64,000 bases of DNA from Aureibaculum luteum (GTDB lineage Bacteria; Bacteroidota; Bacteroidia; Flavobacteriales; Flavobacteriaceae): assembly GCF_003449015.1 (NCBI RefSeq), contig NZ_QRGD01000006.1:62001-126000 (forward strand), read 5' to 3'. How positions within the stretch are numbered: position 1 is the first letter of the stretch; each line of letters opens with the position of its first letter. This document shows positions 26,225 through 34,111 of the stretch, piece by piece. The position numbers and the translations under genes were made by a program. The notes beneath the pieces were generated by a model. The model was not told the DNA's origin and ran no database searches. It worked only from the letters and a program-made list of their open reading frames with translations.

Positions 26225-27523
26225 TTAAGTTTTTATCAGTTTAAAACGGGCTGTTTTATTATCAATATTTAGTTGCAACCAATACACTCCTGATGATAAA
26301 AATGATAAATCAATTTCTGCTTTTGATTTCTTAGTGGCATTACCATCTTCAAAAACCATTCTACCTGTTACGTCAAAACATTTTATTACTAACACCTCAT
26401 TATCCAAAAAAGAAGTCTCAATTGCAATTTTATCTAAAAAAGGATTAGGATAGACTTTCACTTTGTTAAGTAGCTCATCATCTATACCTAATGCCACACA
26501 ACCGCTAAGAATACCATCAACTTCCGTTCTAATAGTTGGTAACATATCATAAACCTTTTGCCCAGGACATTCTGTACTACCACCATCTCTGTGCCCAGAG
26601 ATTGTTTGTATATACGATCCTGACGAAGCATGATACTTTGTTGCGATAGGATCTATACCTTTTACACAGGCTTTCCATACCAACAAATTTTTAAGACTAT
26701 TAATCATTGCGGTTTCTGGGGTAACCGTAGTGTAGGTTCCCATCAAAGACATCCCTGAAGTTCCACCATTATGCCCTGAAAAATGAGCTCCTGTCGTATC
26801 ATCTTCTCTCCCTTCATAAACATTCCCTTCTTTATCCAGTAAAAAATTATATCCCACATCTGACCAACCGTTAGTATTTACATGATAATTCCAGATAGAA
26901 CGTACCACTGCAGCCCAATCTGAAGAGGTATTTGCTCCTGCCGTATGATGTACTATTAAAAACTTAACATCTGTAGAACTTGGGTTCGAATTTGGTGGAC
27001 AATCATTATTGGGACACCAAGAAGCTCTTGTTATTACTGTTGGAGCGGCACAATTACAAGAGGCCAATGTTTTCGTTTTGACAGTATTTAAATTACCACT
27101 TTTCTTTTGTGCTTTCGTTTCTAAAAACGCTGTTTCATAGGGATAATAAAAATTGAATTTTATATCATCTAGCGTTGCCTGCTCCTTCAAAATTATTTTT
27201 ACTTGCGTTTGCTCACTCTTAACATCCAGATAGGCCATGGCATGATACTTATTGACTTCAAAATTGTTTTCATCAACAGGAAACAACTGCCATTCATTAT
27301 TAATATCCTTATAATAAACAGCTTCAATGGCTTTAGAAATAGCATTACCTGAAACGCGAATAGAAAAAGCTATAAAAGGATTATTGGGAATCTGTTCTAC
27401 TTTTAAAACATCTGACACATAAGTTTGTTGAAACTGTTTTTCAACCTTAAGCAAGGTCGTTCTAGATTCTTGAGCAATCAAAACAAAACCAAACAAGTAA
27501 AATAAGAGTACTATTTTTTTCAT
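26225..27523 (-). CDS. Secreted PGRP-type N-acetylmuramoyl-L-alanine amidase with T9SS sorting domain
   Basis: A 432-residue protein: signal peptide (about 1-17), a beta-rich N-terminal region, a PGRP/amidase_2 domain (about 165-335), and a C-terminal type A T9SS sorting domain (about 355-432, 'VYPNPFLDKIAIE', 'SGVYWLQL', ending 'FKLIKT'). Zinc ligands are likely His in 'LIVHHTAGA' and the His and Cys in 'SGHRDGGSTECPG'. The enzyme should cut the bond between muramic acid and L-Ala in peptidoglycan. The tail predicts export to the cell surface or medium by the gliding-associated secretion system. Confidence 0.92.
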   Translation of the reverse strand: MKKIVLLFYLFGFVLIAQESRTTLLKVEKQFQQTYVSDVLKVEQIPNNPFIAFSIRVSGNAISKAIEAVYYKDINNEWQLFPVDENNFEVNKYHAMAYLDVKSEQTQVKIILKEQATLDDIKFNFYYPYETAFLETKAQKKSGNLNTVKTKTLASCNCAAPTVITRASWCPNNDCPPNSNPSSTDVKFLIVHHTAGANTSSDWAAVVRSIWNYHVNTNGWSDVGYNFLLDKEGNVYEGREDDTTGAHFSGHNGGTSGMSLMGTYTTVTPETAMINSLKNLLVWKACVKGIDPIATKYHASSGSYIQTISGHRDGGSTECPGQKVYDMLPTIRTEVDGILSGCVALGIDDELLNKVKVYPNPFLDKIAIETSFLDNEVLVIKCFDVTGRMVFEDGNATKKSKAEIDLSFLSSGVYWLQLNIDNKTARFKLIKT

Positions 27524-27574
27524 AAAACGAAGATATAAAATATATCTAGAAAGCCTAATTAGTTTATAAATTCT

Positions 27575-27582
27575 TATTTTTG
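27575..27582 (+). promoter_or_regulatory. TAnnTTTG -7 box of the kynurenine operon
   Basis: TATTTTTG lies 22 bases before the TTG start of kynureninase. It matches the Bacteroidota -7 consensus. No good -33 TTG is seen, so the site is only suggested. Confidence 0.4.
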
Positions 27583-27604
27583 TTTAAATCATAAAACTAC
27601 AACC

Positions 27605-28876
27605 TTGTCAGATTATCAATTAGGATTAGAATATGCTAAAACGCAAGATCAGTCAGATGATTTATCTGCGTATCGAAATCAATTTCACATTCCAAAAGAC
27701 ACAAACGGAAACGACCTCATTTATTTTACAGGGAACTCTTTAGGATTACAACCAAAATCAACCATGTCTTATGTTGAAGAAGAACTTAAAGCATGGGCTG
27801 AACTAGGTGTTGAAGGGCATACTGAAGGTAAGCATCCATGGTTACATTACCATGAATTTTTAACTGAAAATATGGCAAATATTGTAGGTGCAAAACCCAT
27901 AGAAGTTATCGTGATGAATACGTTAACAGCAAATCTGCATTTTATGATGGTTTCCTTTTATAAACCCACAAAAACGAAATATAAAATAGTAATTGAAGCA
28001 GATGCTTTTCCCTCTGATAAGTTTGCCGTAGAATCGCAATTGCGACATCACGGATTTGATGAAAAAGATGGTATAATTTTATGGAAGCCACGCAAAGGAA
28101 ATGAATTGGCTAGGTATGAAGATTTAGAAGCTATTTTCGACCTATATGGTGATGAAATAGCTTTGACATTAATTGGTGGCGTTAATTATTATACAGGACA
28201 GTATTTTGATTTAAAAAGAATTACATCCTTAGCTCATTTTCACGATTCCATGGTTGGTTTTGACTGTGCCCATGGTGCTGGTAATGTAAAATTAAACCTA
28301 CATGATTCTGGTGCTGATTTTGCCGTTTGGTGTACTTACAAATATTTAAACTCAGGCCCGGGAAGTCTCGCTGGCTGTTTTGTACACGAACGTCATGCCA
28401 ATGATAGAGAGTTAAACCGTTTTACAGGCTGGTGGAGCCATAACAAAGAAACACGTTTTAATATGCGTGATGAATTTGATCAATTACCTGGAGCTGAAGG
28501 TTGGCAATTAAGCAATCCTCCCATTTTATCTATGGCAGCTATTAGAGCCTCTTTAGATATGTTTGCCGAAGTAGGAATGGATAGATTGGTTGAAAAATCG
28601 AAAAAACTAACAGGCTATTTTGAATTTTTAATTGAACAATTAAACAATCCAAATATAAAAATTATAACACCAAAAGATCCCTATGAACGCGGGTGTCAAC
28701 TATCCATTCAGGTATTAAATGTAGACAAAAAATTGCATCATAAACTCACAGAGAGTGGTGTTGTAAGTGACTGGAGAGAGCCAGATGTTATACGCTGTGC
28801 CCCCGTTCCGTTATACAATACATATCTAGATGTATATACTATGGTTGAAAAATTGAAAGAGATACTAAATGACTAA
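27605..28876 (+). CDS. kynU: Kynureninase
   Basis: A 423-residue PLP enzyme that splits kynurenine or 3-hydroxykynurenine into (3-hydroxy)anthranilate and alanine. Lys246 in 'WCTYKYLNSGPG' holds PLP and Asp220 in 'FDCAHGAGN' pairs with the ring nitrogen. 'FTGNSLGLQP' and 'FTGWWSHN' are family motifs. The start is TTG: the frame has no ATG upstream and the N-terminus 'SDYQLGLEYAK' fits the family length. It overlaps the kynurenine monooxygenase gene by 8 bases and leads the catabolic operon. Confidence 0.95.
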   Translation: MSDYQLGLEYAKTQDQSDDLSAYRNQFHIPKDTNGNDLIYFTGNSLGLQPKSTMSYVEEELKAWAELGVEGHTEGKHPWLHYHEFLTENMANIVGAKPIEVIVMNTLTANLHFMMVSFYKPTKTKYKIVIEADAFPSDKFAVESQLRHHGFDEKDGIILWKPRKGNELARYEDLEAIFDLYGDEIALTLIGGVNYYTGQYFDLKRITSLAHFHDSMVGFDCAHGAGNVKLNLHDSGADFAVWCTYKYLNSGPGSLAGCFVHERHANDRELNRFTGWWSHNKETRFNMRDEFDQLPGAEGWQLSNPPILSMAAIRASLDMFAEVGMDRLVEKSKKLTGYFEFLIEQLNNPNIKIITPKDPYERGCQLSIQVLNVDKKLHHKLTESGVVSDWREPDVIRCAPVPLYNTYLDVYTMVEKLKEILND

Positions 28877-30278
28877 AAAAAATAACATACTCATAGTAGG
28901 TGCTGGACTTTGTGGTTCATTACTCGCCTTACGCTTAGGACAACGCGGCTATAACATTAGTGTTTATGAAAAACGACCCGATTTACGTAAAGTTGATATC
29001 AGTGCAGGACGCTCCATCAATCTTGCTTTTTCAGATAGAGGTATAAAAGCAATGAAATTGGTGGGTTTAGAAGAAAAGGTTAAACCGCTATGCATCCCAA
29101 TGAATGGTAGAATGTTGCACGATGTAGCAGGAAATACTGTTTTAGCACCCTATAGCGGTAGAGAACATGAATATATCAATTCCATTTCTCGGGGTGATTT
29201 AAATGCCTTGTTACTCGATGAAGCTGAAGCATTACCTAACGTAACCATCTATTTTAATCATAAATCTACTGAGGTTGATTTTGAAAATTCCATAGCTCAT
29301 TTTTACCAATATGAAACAAAATCTGAGGTTTCGAAAAAAGCAGATATCATTTTTGGAACGGACGGTGCAGGTTCTTCTTTACGAAAAAGTTACTATTTAG
29401 GTAAAAAATTCTTATTCAGTTTTAGCCAAGATTATTTGACGCACGGCTATAAAGAATTAAGTATTCTACCTGCCAAAAATGGTGGCTACAAAGCTTTTAA
29501 AAATGCCTTACACATTTGGGGAAGAGGCGATTTTATGCTTATTGCATTACCCAATTTAGATGGTAGTTTTACGGTAACCTTATTTTTAAGTTACTCGGAA
29601 GGCGAATACAATTTTAACAACTTAACAACTAAAGAGAAAGTACTAGAATTCTTTACAACATACTTTAAAGACGCCTTGGAATTGATGCCAAATCTCATTG
29701 ATGATTTCTTTGAAAATCCTACATCACCTTTAGGTACGGTAAAATGTTCTCCTTGGCATTATAAAGGAAATACCTTATTAATGGGAGATTCTGCTCATGC
29801 GATTGTTCCGTTTTACGGTCAAGGAATGAATGCTTCTTTTGAGGATGTGGTTGAATTTGATAAATACCTTGATGATGCACAAGATTGGGAAAGTATTTTT
29901 AAAGCCTTTGAAAAATCGCGAAAAATAGATACCGATGCCATTGCTGATTTAGCCATAGATAATTTTCATGAAATGAAAGGTCACGTAAACAACGCTATCT
30001 TTAGAGAAAAGCGTAATTTAGAAATGGCCTTAGAAAAAAACTTTCCAACTGAATATTCTTCAAAATATTCATTAGTTACTTTTAATGAAAATATCGGATA
30101 TTATAAAGCGATGACCCAAGGAAGAGCACAAGATAAGGCGATGTTAAATATGATTGCAGATCATGACATTTCAATATCCGAAAAAACCTCTAAAGAAGAG
30201 TTAGCAATAATTTTAAAAAAGGTACAAACTGAAACAGAAAACATTTTAGAAGAAGACAGGATTGCAAAAAACATGTAA
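28869..30278 (+). CDS. kmo: Kynurenine 3-monooxygenase
   Basis: A 469-residue FAD monooxygenase with 'ILIVGAGLCGSLLALRLGQ' (FAD Rossmann), 'DGAGSSLRKS' and the second FAD motif 'LLMGDSAHAIVPFYGQGMN'. It hydroxylates kynurenine to 3-hydroxykynurenine with NADPH and oxygen. The last part is hydrophilic, whereas the mitochondrial enzymes have a membrane anchor there. It overlaps kynU, and its stop codon is followed at once by a paired hairpin repeat that fills the gap to the next gene. Confidence 0.94.
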   Translation: MTKKNNILIVGAGLCGSLLALRLGQRGYNISVYEKRPDLRKVDISAGRSINLAFSDRGIKAMKLVGLEEKVKPLCIPMNGRMLHDVAGNTVLAPYSGREHEYINSISRGDLNALLLDEAEALPNVTIYFNHKSTEVDFENSIAHFYQYETKSEVSKKADIIFGTDGAGSSLRKSYYLGKKFLFSFSQDYLTHGYKELSILPAKNGGYKAFKNALHIWGRGDFMLIALPNLDGSFTVTLFLSYSEGEYNFNNLTTKEKVLEFFTTYFKDALELMPNLIDDFFENPTSPLGTVKCSPWHYKGNTLLMGDSAHAIVPFYGQGMNASFEDVVEFDKYLDDAQDWESIFKAFEKSRKIDTDAIADLAIDNFHEMKGHVNNAIFREKRNLEMALEKNFPTEYSSKYSLVTFNENIGYYKAMTQGRAQDKAMLNMIADHDISISEKTSKEELAIILKKVQTETENILEEDRIAKNM

Positions 30279-30426
30279 AATCCCACCCCGACCCTCCCAA
30301 AGGGAGGGGGATTTAAACGCAAAATTTCCCTATATTTATGTTTAAAATATTAATTCAACAATAAAAACATTCTTAACCACCCAGTTAGGAGTTCCTTCCC
30401 TTCGGGAAGGCTAGGATGGGATTTTA
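30277..30426. repeat. REPIN-like paired hairpin element 1
   Basis: The outer ends AAAATCCCA (30277-30285) and TGGGATTTT (30417-30425) are perfect inverted repeats. Each arm forms its own hairpin: CCCTCCC-AAA-GGGAGGG (30292-30308) and CCTTCCC-TTC-GGGAAGG (30394-30410). The element fills the gap from the kmo stop codon to the deaminase start. The right arm is nearly identical, inverted, to the left arm of element 3. Confidence 0.75.
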
Positions 30427-30427
30427 T

Positions 30428-30829
30428 ATGGATAACAAAGTAACACCTCGAGGAGCATACCCACATACCAAGCGTGTAGGTGATTTTATATTCGTATCTG
30501 GTACCAGTTCAAGAAGACCAGACAATACCATTGCTGGTGTTGATATTATTGACGAAATGGGTACAAAACACCTCAACATTGAAGTTCAAACCCGTGAAGT
30601 ACTAAAAAACATTGAACGAAATTTAGCCAATGAAGGTGCTACTTTAAAAGATATTGTTGATGTTACTACTTTCTTAGTCAACATGAATGACTTTGCAGGT
30701 TATAATAAAGCCTATGCTGAATTTTTTAACAAAGAAACGGGACCAACCAGAACAACTGTTGCTGTACATCAATTACCACATCCAGATTTAGTGGTGGAGA
30801 TTAAGGTAATGGCTTATAAAAAGATTTGA
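30428..30829 (+). CDS. 2-aminomuconate deaminase (RidA family)
   Basis: A 133-residue RidA-fold protein. '[11 protein letters not shown]', '[16 protein letters not shown]' and '[22 protein letters not shown]' match 2-aminomuconate deaminases of meta-cleavage pathways rather than the housekeeping RidA. It would release ammonia from 2-aminomuconate to give 4-oxalocrotonate. Two in-frame starts exist: an ATG at 30416 inside the repeat and the chosen ATG at 30428, just after it. With the latter, the repeat's AGGATGGGA could serve as a ribosome-binding site. Confidence 0.88.
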   Translation: MDNKVTPRGAYPHTKRVGDFIFVSGTSSRRPDNTIAGVDIIDEMGTKHLNIEVQTREVLKNIERNLANEGATLKDIVDVTTFLVNMNDFAGYNKAYAEFFNKETGPTRTTVAVHQLPHPDLVVEIKVMAYKKI

Positions 30830-30860
30830 GATTTGAAATAATTACAATTGGTAGGATTGT

Positions 30861-30927
30861 CCCCTTGAGGATTAGTGAGAAACAAAATGTGTTTTGTTTT
30901 GAAGCTACCGAGCGAAGCTCATAGGGG
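30861..30927. repeat. Nested hairpin between deaminase and dehydrogenase genes
   Basis: CCCCTTGAG (30861-30869) can pair with CTCATAGGGG (30918-30927) with one bulge. Inside it a perfect 8-bp stem AAACAAAA / TTTTGTTT (30880-30899) has a 4-base loop. It differs in sequence from the other repeats of this operon but likewise occupies the gene junction. Confidence 0.55.
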
Positions 30928-30963
30928 TGTAAAACGTGAGTTTAAAAAAGAAATAAGTTAATA

Positions 30964-32406
30964 ATGACCAAAATCCTAAACTACATCAACGGAAAATTTT
31001 CGCCTCCCATTAAAGATAGATGGCTAGATAATTATTGTCCCGCCAATGGTGAAGTTTATGGACAAATTCCCAATTCAACTCAAGCAGATATAGACAATGC
31101 TGTTGAAGCTGCGAAAACAGCTTTTGATTCTTGGTCGCAAACTACATTGGACGAACGTAGTAGAATTCTCATTAAAATTTCAGAATTAATAGAAGTCAAT
31201 TTAGATCGATTTGCAGAAGCAGAGAGTAAGGATAATGGCAAACCTATCTCATTGGCAAAAACAGTAGATATTCCAAGAGCGGCGAGTAATTTTCGTTTTT
31301 TTGGAAATGCCATTACGCAGTTTGCAAGTGAGAGTCACGAGAGTGTTGGACAAAACGCCATCAATTATACCTTACGCCAACCAATTGGCGTTGTGGGTTG
31401 TATCAGTCCGTGGAACCTTCCACTCTATTTATTTACATGGAAAATTGCCCCTGCTTTAGCTGCTGGTAACTGTGTAATTGCCAAACCAAGCGAAGTCACG
31501 CCAATGACCGCTTTTTTACTTGGAGAGATACTAAATGAGGCTGGACTCCCAAAAGGGGTTTTAAATATAGTTCACGGATTAGGAACAACAACTGGGCAAG
31601 CTATTGTAGAACATCCTAAAATTAAAGCCATTTCATTTACAGGAGGTACCAAAACAGGAGCAGAAATTGCAAAAATAGCCGCTCCTATGTTTAAAAAATT
31701 ATCGTTAGAATTAGGAGGGAAAAACCCAAACATCATCTTTGCCGATTGTAATTATACGGAAATGTTAGAAACTACCGTACGCTCTTCATTTGCCAATCAA
31801 GGACAAATATGTTTATGCGGTAGTCGCATTTTTGTAGAAGCATCTATTTATGAAAAATTCAAGACGGATTTTATAAATAAAGTAAAAGCATTAAAAGTGG
31901 GACACCCTTCCAATTCTGATACGAATATTGGAGCATTGATTTCTAAAGAGCATCTTGAAAAAGTTTTAGATTATATCAACATTTCAAAATCAGAAAACGG
32001 AAATGTTTTATGTGGTGGAGAAAAGGTAACCGTCACCGATTATGAAAATGGATATTATTTGGACCCCACAGTTATTGAAATTACAACAAACGATTGTCGG
32101 ATAAATCAAGAAGAAGTATTTGGCCCTGTGATTACTATTATGCCTTTTAAAAGTGACGATGAAGCTTTACAAATGGCAAATAATGTTAAATACGGGCTAT
32201 CTGCAACTTTATGGACAAATGATTTGTCTAGAACCATGCGAATGACCAATCAGCTCGAAGCTGGAATAGTTTGGGTAAATACGTGGATGTTACGTGATTT
32301 ACGAACACCTTTTGGCGGCATAAAAGCCTCGGGAATGGGACGAGAAGGCGGATTTGAAGCCTTACGCTTTTTCACAGAAGCGAAGAATGTGTGTATAAAA
32401 TATTAG
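30964..32406 (+). CDS. 2-aminomuconate 6-semialdehyde dehydrogenase (ALDH family)
   Basis: A 480-residue NAD-dependent aldehyde dehydrogenase. Catalytic Cys283 is in 'NQGQICLCGSR', Glu249 in 'SLELGGKNP', and Asn151 in 'SPWNLP'. The latter corresponds to the Asn involved in substrate isomerisation in characterised AMSDH. It oxidises 2-aminomuconate semialdehyde to 2-aminomuconate, keeping carbon from spontaneous closure to picolinate. Its position between the deaminase and the dioxygenase supports this role over a general betaine-aldehyde type ALDH. Confidence 0.9.
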   Translation: MTKILNYINGKFSPPIKDRWLDNYCPANGEVYGQIPNSTQADIDNAVEAAKTAFDSWSQTTLDERSRILIKISELIEVNLDRFAEAESKDNGKPISLAKTVDIPRAASNFRFFGNAITQFASESHESVGQNAINYTLRQPIGVVGCISPWNLPLYLFTWKIAPALAAGNCVIAKPSEVTPMTAFLLGEILNEAGLPKGVLNIVHGLGTTTGQAIVEHPKIKAISFTGGTKTGAEIAKIAAPMFKKLSLELGGKNPNIIFADCNYTEMLETTVRSSFANQGQICLCGSRIFVEASIYEKFKTDFINKVKALKVGHPSNSDTNIGALISKEHLEKVLDYINISKSENGNVLCGGEKVTVTDYENGYYLDPTVIEITTNDCRINQEEVFGPVITIMPFKSDDEALQMANNVKYGLSATLWTNDLSRTMRMTNQLEAGIVWVNTWMLRDLRTPFGGIKASGMGREGGFEALRFFTEAKNVCIKY

Positions 32407-32507
32407 CCCATCTTCCGTCTTCCCGAAGGGAAGGAACTTGGGTGAAACTAAAAATCAAATTATTAATCTAAAATAAAACTCCTTCCCCTTGGGAAGGTTG
32501 GGATGGG
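32407..32507. repeat. REPIN-like paired hairpin element 2
   Basis: Outer ends CCCATC (32407-32412) and GATGGG (32502-32507) are inverted repeats. The arms form CTTCCC-GAA-GGGAAG (32419-32433) and CCTTCCC-CTT-GGGAAGG (32481-32497). It begins at the base after the dehydrogenase stop codon and ends within the start region of the SDR gene. Confidence 0.72.
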
Positions 32508-32508
32508 A

Positions 32509-33294
32509 ATGAACTTAAAATTAGAAAACAAAAATGCATTGGTTTGTGGTAGCACACAAGGAATTGGTAAAGCCTGTGCCATGGCATTGGCAGAATTGGG
32601 TGCTAATATTACCTTAGTGGCCAGAAATGAAGAAAAATTAAAACAGGTAGTAGCAGAATTACCAAACACCTATCAAAATCATTCGTATATCGTGGCTGAT
32701 TTTCAAAACCCTGTAGAATTAGGGCAAAAAGTAGCTCGAAAACTCGCTGAAGTTGACACTTATCACATATTAGTTAACAACACTGGGGGGCCAGCTGGAG
32801 GAGCTGCCTTATCCGCAGAGTTATCAGAATTTGAAAGTGCTTTTACACAACATTTAAAAGCGAATCATATATTGGTTCAAACAGTAGTTCCAAAAATGAA
32901 AGAAGCTGATTTTGGTAGAATTATTAACATTATTTCAACCTCAGTAAAACAACCGTTGGATGGGTTGGGCGTGAGTAATACCATTAGAGGTGCTGTTGCC
33001 AATTGGAGTAAGACCTTAGCTAATGAATTGGGAGAATATGGTATTACCGTAAATAATGTTTTACCTGGAGCAACGGCCACCACCAGATTGACTGAAATAA
33101 TCAATAATAAAGCGACTAAAACAGGCAGAAAACCTGAAGAAATTTCAAAAGCTATGAAGAATGGTATTCCTGCCAAACGTTTTGCACAACCAGGAGAAAT
33201 AGCAAATGCCGTCGCTTTTTTAGCTACGGAAGCTGCTAGTTATATCAATGGTATTAATTTACCTGTAGATGGTGGCAGAACGAAATCATTGTAA
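32509..33294 (+). CDS. SDR-family oxidoreductase of the kynurenine cluster
   Basis: An SDR of 261 residues from the ATG at 32509 (an ATG at 32503 lies in frame inside the repeat). 'CGSTQGIGKACA' binds NAD(P), 'NNTGGPAGG' replaces the usual NNAG, and 'STSVKQP' supplies Ser. The expected YxxxK segment reads 'VSNTIRGAVANWSKTLA', which lacks the catalytic Tyr and Lys spacing, so classical SDR activity is doubtful. Similar proteins are typical of Bacteroidota kynurenine clusters. Its step is unknown. Confidence 0.85.
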   Translation: MNLKLENKNALVCGSTQGIGKACAMALAELGANITLVARNEEKLKQVVAELPNTYQNHSYIVADFQNPVELGQKVARKLAEVDTYHILVNNTGGPAGGAALSAELSEFESAFTQHLKANHILVQTVVPKMKEADFGRIINIISTSVKQPLDGLGVSNTIRGAVANWSKTLANELGEYGITVNNVLPGATATTRLTEIINNKATKTGRKPEEISKAMKNGIPAKRFAQPGEIANAVAFLATEAASYINGINLPVDGGRTKSL

Positions 33295-33295
33295 T

Positions 33296-33436
33296 ATCCC
33301 ATCCTAGCCTTCCCTAAGGGAAGGGAAATTTCGATGCGAAAATTTTGTACATTTATACTTGAAAAACATTGTTTAATAACAACTCAATTTTCCCGTATTG
33401 AGTTTCTCCCCTTCGGGGAGATTAAGAGGGGCTTTT
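33296..33436. repeat. REPIN-like paired hairpin element 3
   Basis: The left arm holds CCTTCCC-TAA-GGGAAGG (33308-33324) preceded by ATCCCATCCTAG. The right arm holds CTCCCC-TTC-GGGGAG (33406-33420). The outer ends are more degraded than in elements 1 and 2. It starts at the SDR stop codon and ends four bases before the dioxygenase ATG. Confidence 0.7.
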
Positions 33437-33439
33437 ATC

Positions 33440-33973
33440 ATGAGCAAATTAGTTTCTCCTTTAAATTTTAAAGAATGGATTGAAGAAAACAGACATTTAT
33501 TAAAACCACCTGTGGGCAATAAAGTAGTCTGGAAAGATGGTGATTTTATAGTGATGGTTGTAGGAGGTCCAAACAATAGAAAAGATTATCATTACAATGA
33601 AACACCAGAATTTTTCTATCAAGTAGAAGGTGATATTGTACTAAAAATTATAGACAATGGCACTCCAAAAGATGTCCACATCAAAGAAGGTGATATTTAT
33701 TTATTACCACCAAAAGTGCCACATTCTCCTCAACGTGGTGCCAATACTGTAGGCTTGGTAATTGAATACAAACGTCCTGAAGGGATGCGAGATGCCTTAC
33801 TTTGGTTTTGCGAAAATTGTACTACCAAATTATACGAAGAAGACTTTACCGTAAAAAATATTGAAACCGATATGCCTGTAATTTTTGACACTTATTATAC
33901 GGACAAAAAGAAACGTTCGTGTCCAAATTGTGGTGAAGTTATGGAGCCACCAAAAAAAGTAAAAATAGAGTAG
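33440..33973 (+). CDS. 3-hydroxyanthranilate 3,4-dioxygenase
   Basis: A 177-residue cupin. With the ATG at 33440 the iron ligands are His51, Glu57 and His95 ('HYNETPEFFYQ', 'PPKVPHSP'), the same numbering as the well-studied Ralstonia enzyme. A longer TTG-initiated frame from 33398 would run through the repeat and is rejected. Cys124, Cys127, Cys161 and Cys164 form the C-terminal rubredoxin-like iron site of bacterial enzymes. It opens the ring of 3-hydroxyanthranilate to 2-amino-3-carboxymuconate semialdehyde. Confidence 0.95.
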   Translation: MSKLVSPLNFKEWIEENRHLLKPPVGNKVVWKDGDFIVMVVGGPNNRKDYHYNETPEFFYQVEGDIVLKIIDNGTPKDVHIKEGDIYLLPPKVPHSPQRGANTVGLVIEYKRPEGMRDALLWFCENCTTKLYEEDFTVKNIETDMPVIFDTYYTDKKKRSCPNCGEVMEPPKKVKIE

Positions 33974-33976
33974 TGG

Positions 33977-34111
33977 TAACATTAATGAGATTGCCGCGTC
34001 GCATCCATAATTACAACTTATAGATATAATTCGTTTATGCTTCTCGCAATGACAGTATTAATAAAATAATTTAACTAACATTAATAAGATTCCCGAATTC
34101 ACGGGAATGAC
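33977..34111. repeat. Second repeat family, two related modules
   Basis: Two modules each begin with TAACATTAATRAGATT (about 33977 and 34077). The first has ATTGC and GCAAT ends (about 33990 and 34046). The second contains ATTCCCG-AATTCA-CGGGAAT (34089-34108) followed by GACA. Such GATTGC/GCAATGAC and ATTCCCG/CGGGAAT palindromes are unrelated in sequence to the three GGGAAGG elements upstream. Together they fill the dioxygenase to decarboxylase gap. Confidence 0.6.

Noticed and set aside
30277-33436. CRISPR array
   Set aside because: The repeats are inverted pairs with unequal spacing of hundreds of bases and lie between genes; there are no regularly spaced direct repeats or cas genes.
33398-33439. 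TTG-started extension of the 3-hydroxyanthranilate dioxygenase
   Set aside because: It is translated repeat sequence; starting at 33440 puts the iron ligands at the family positions 51, 57 and 95.
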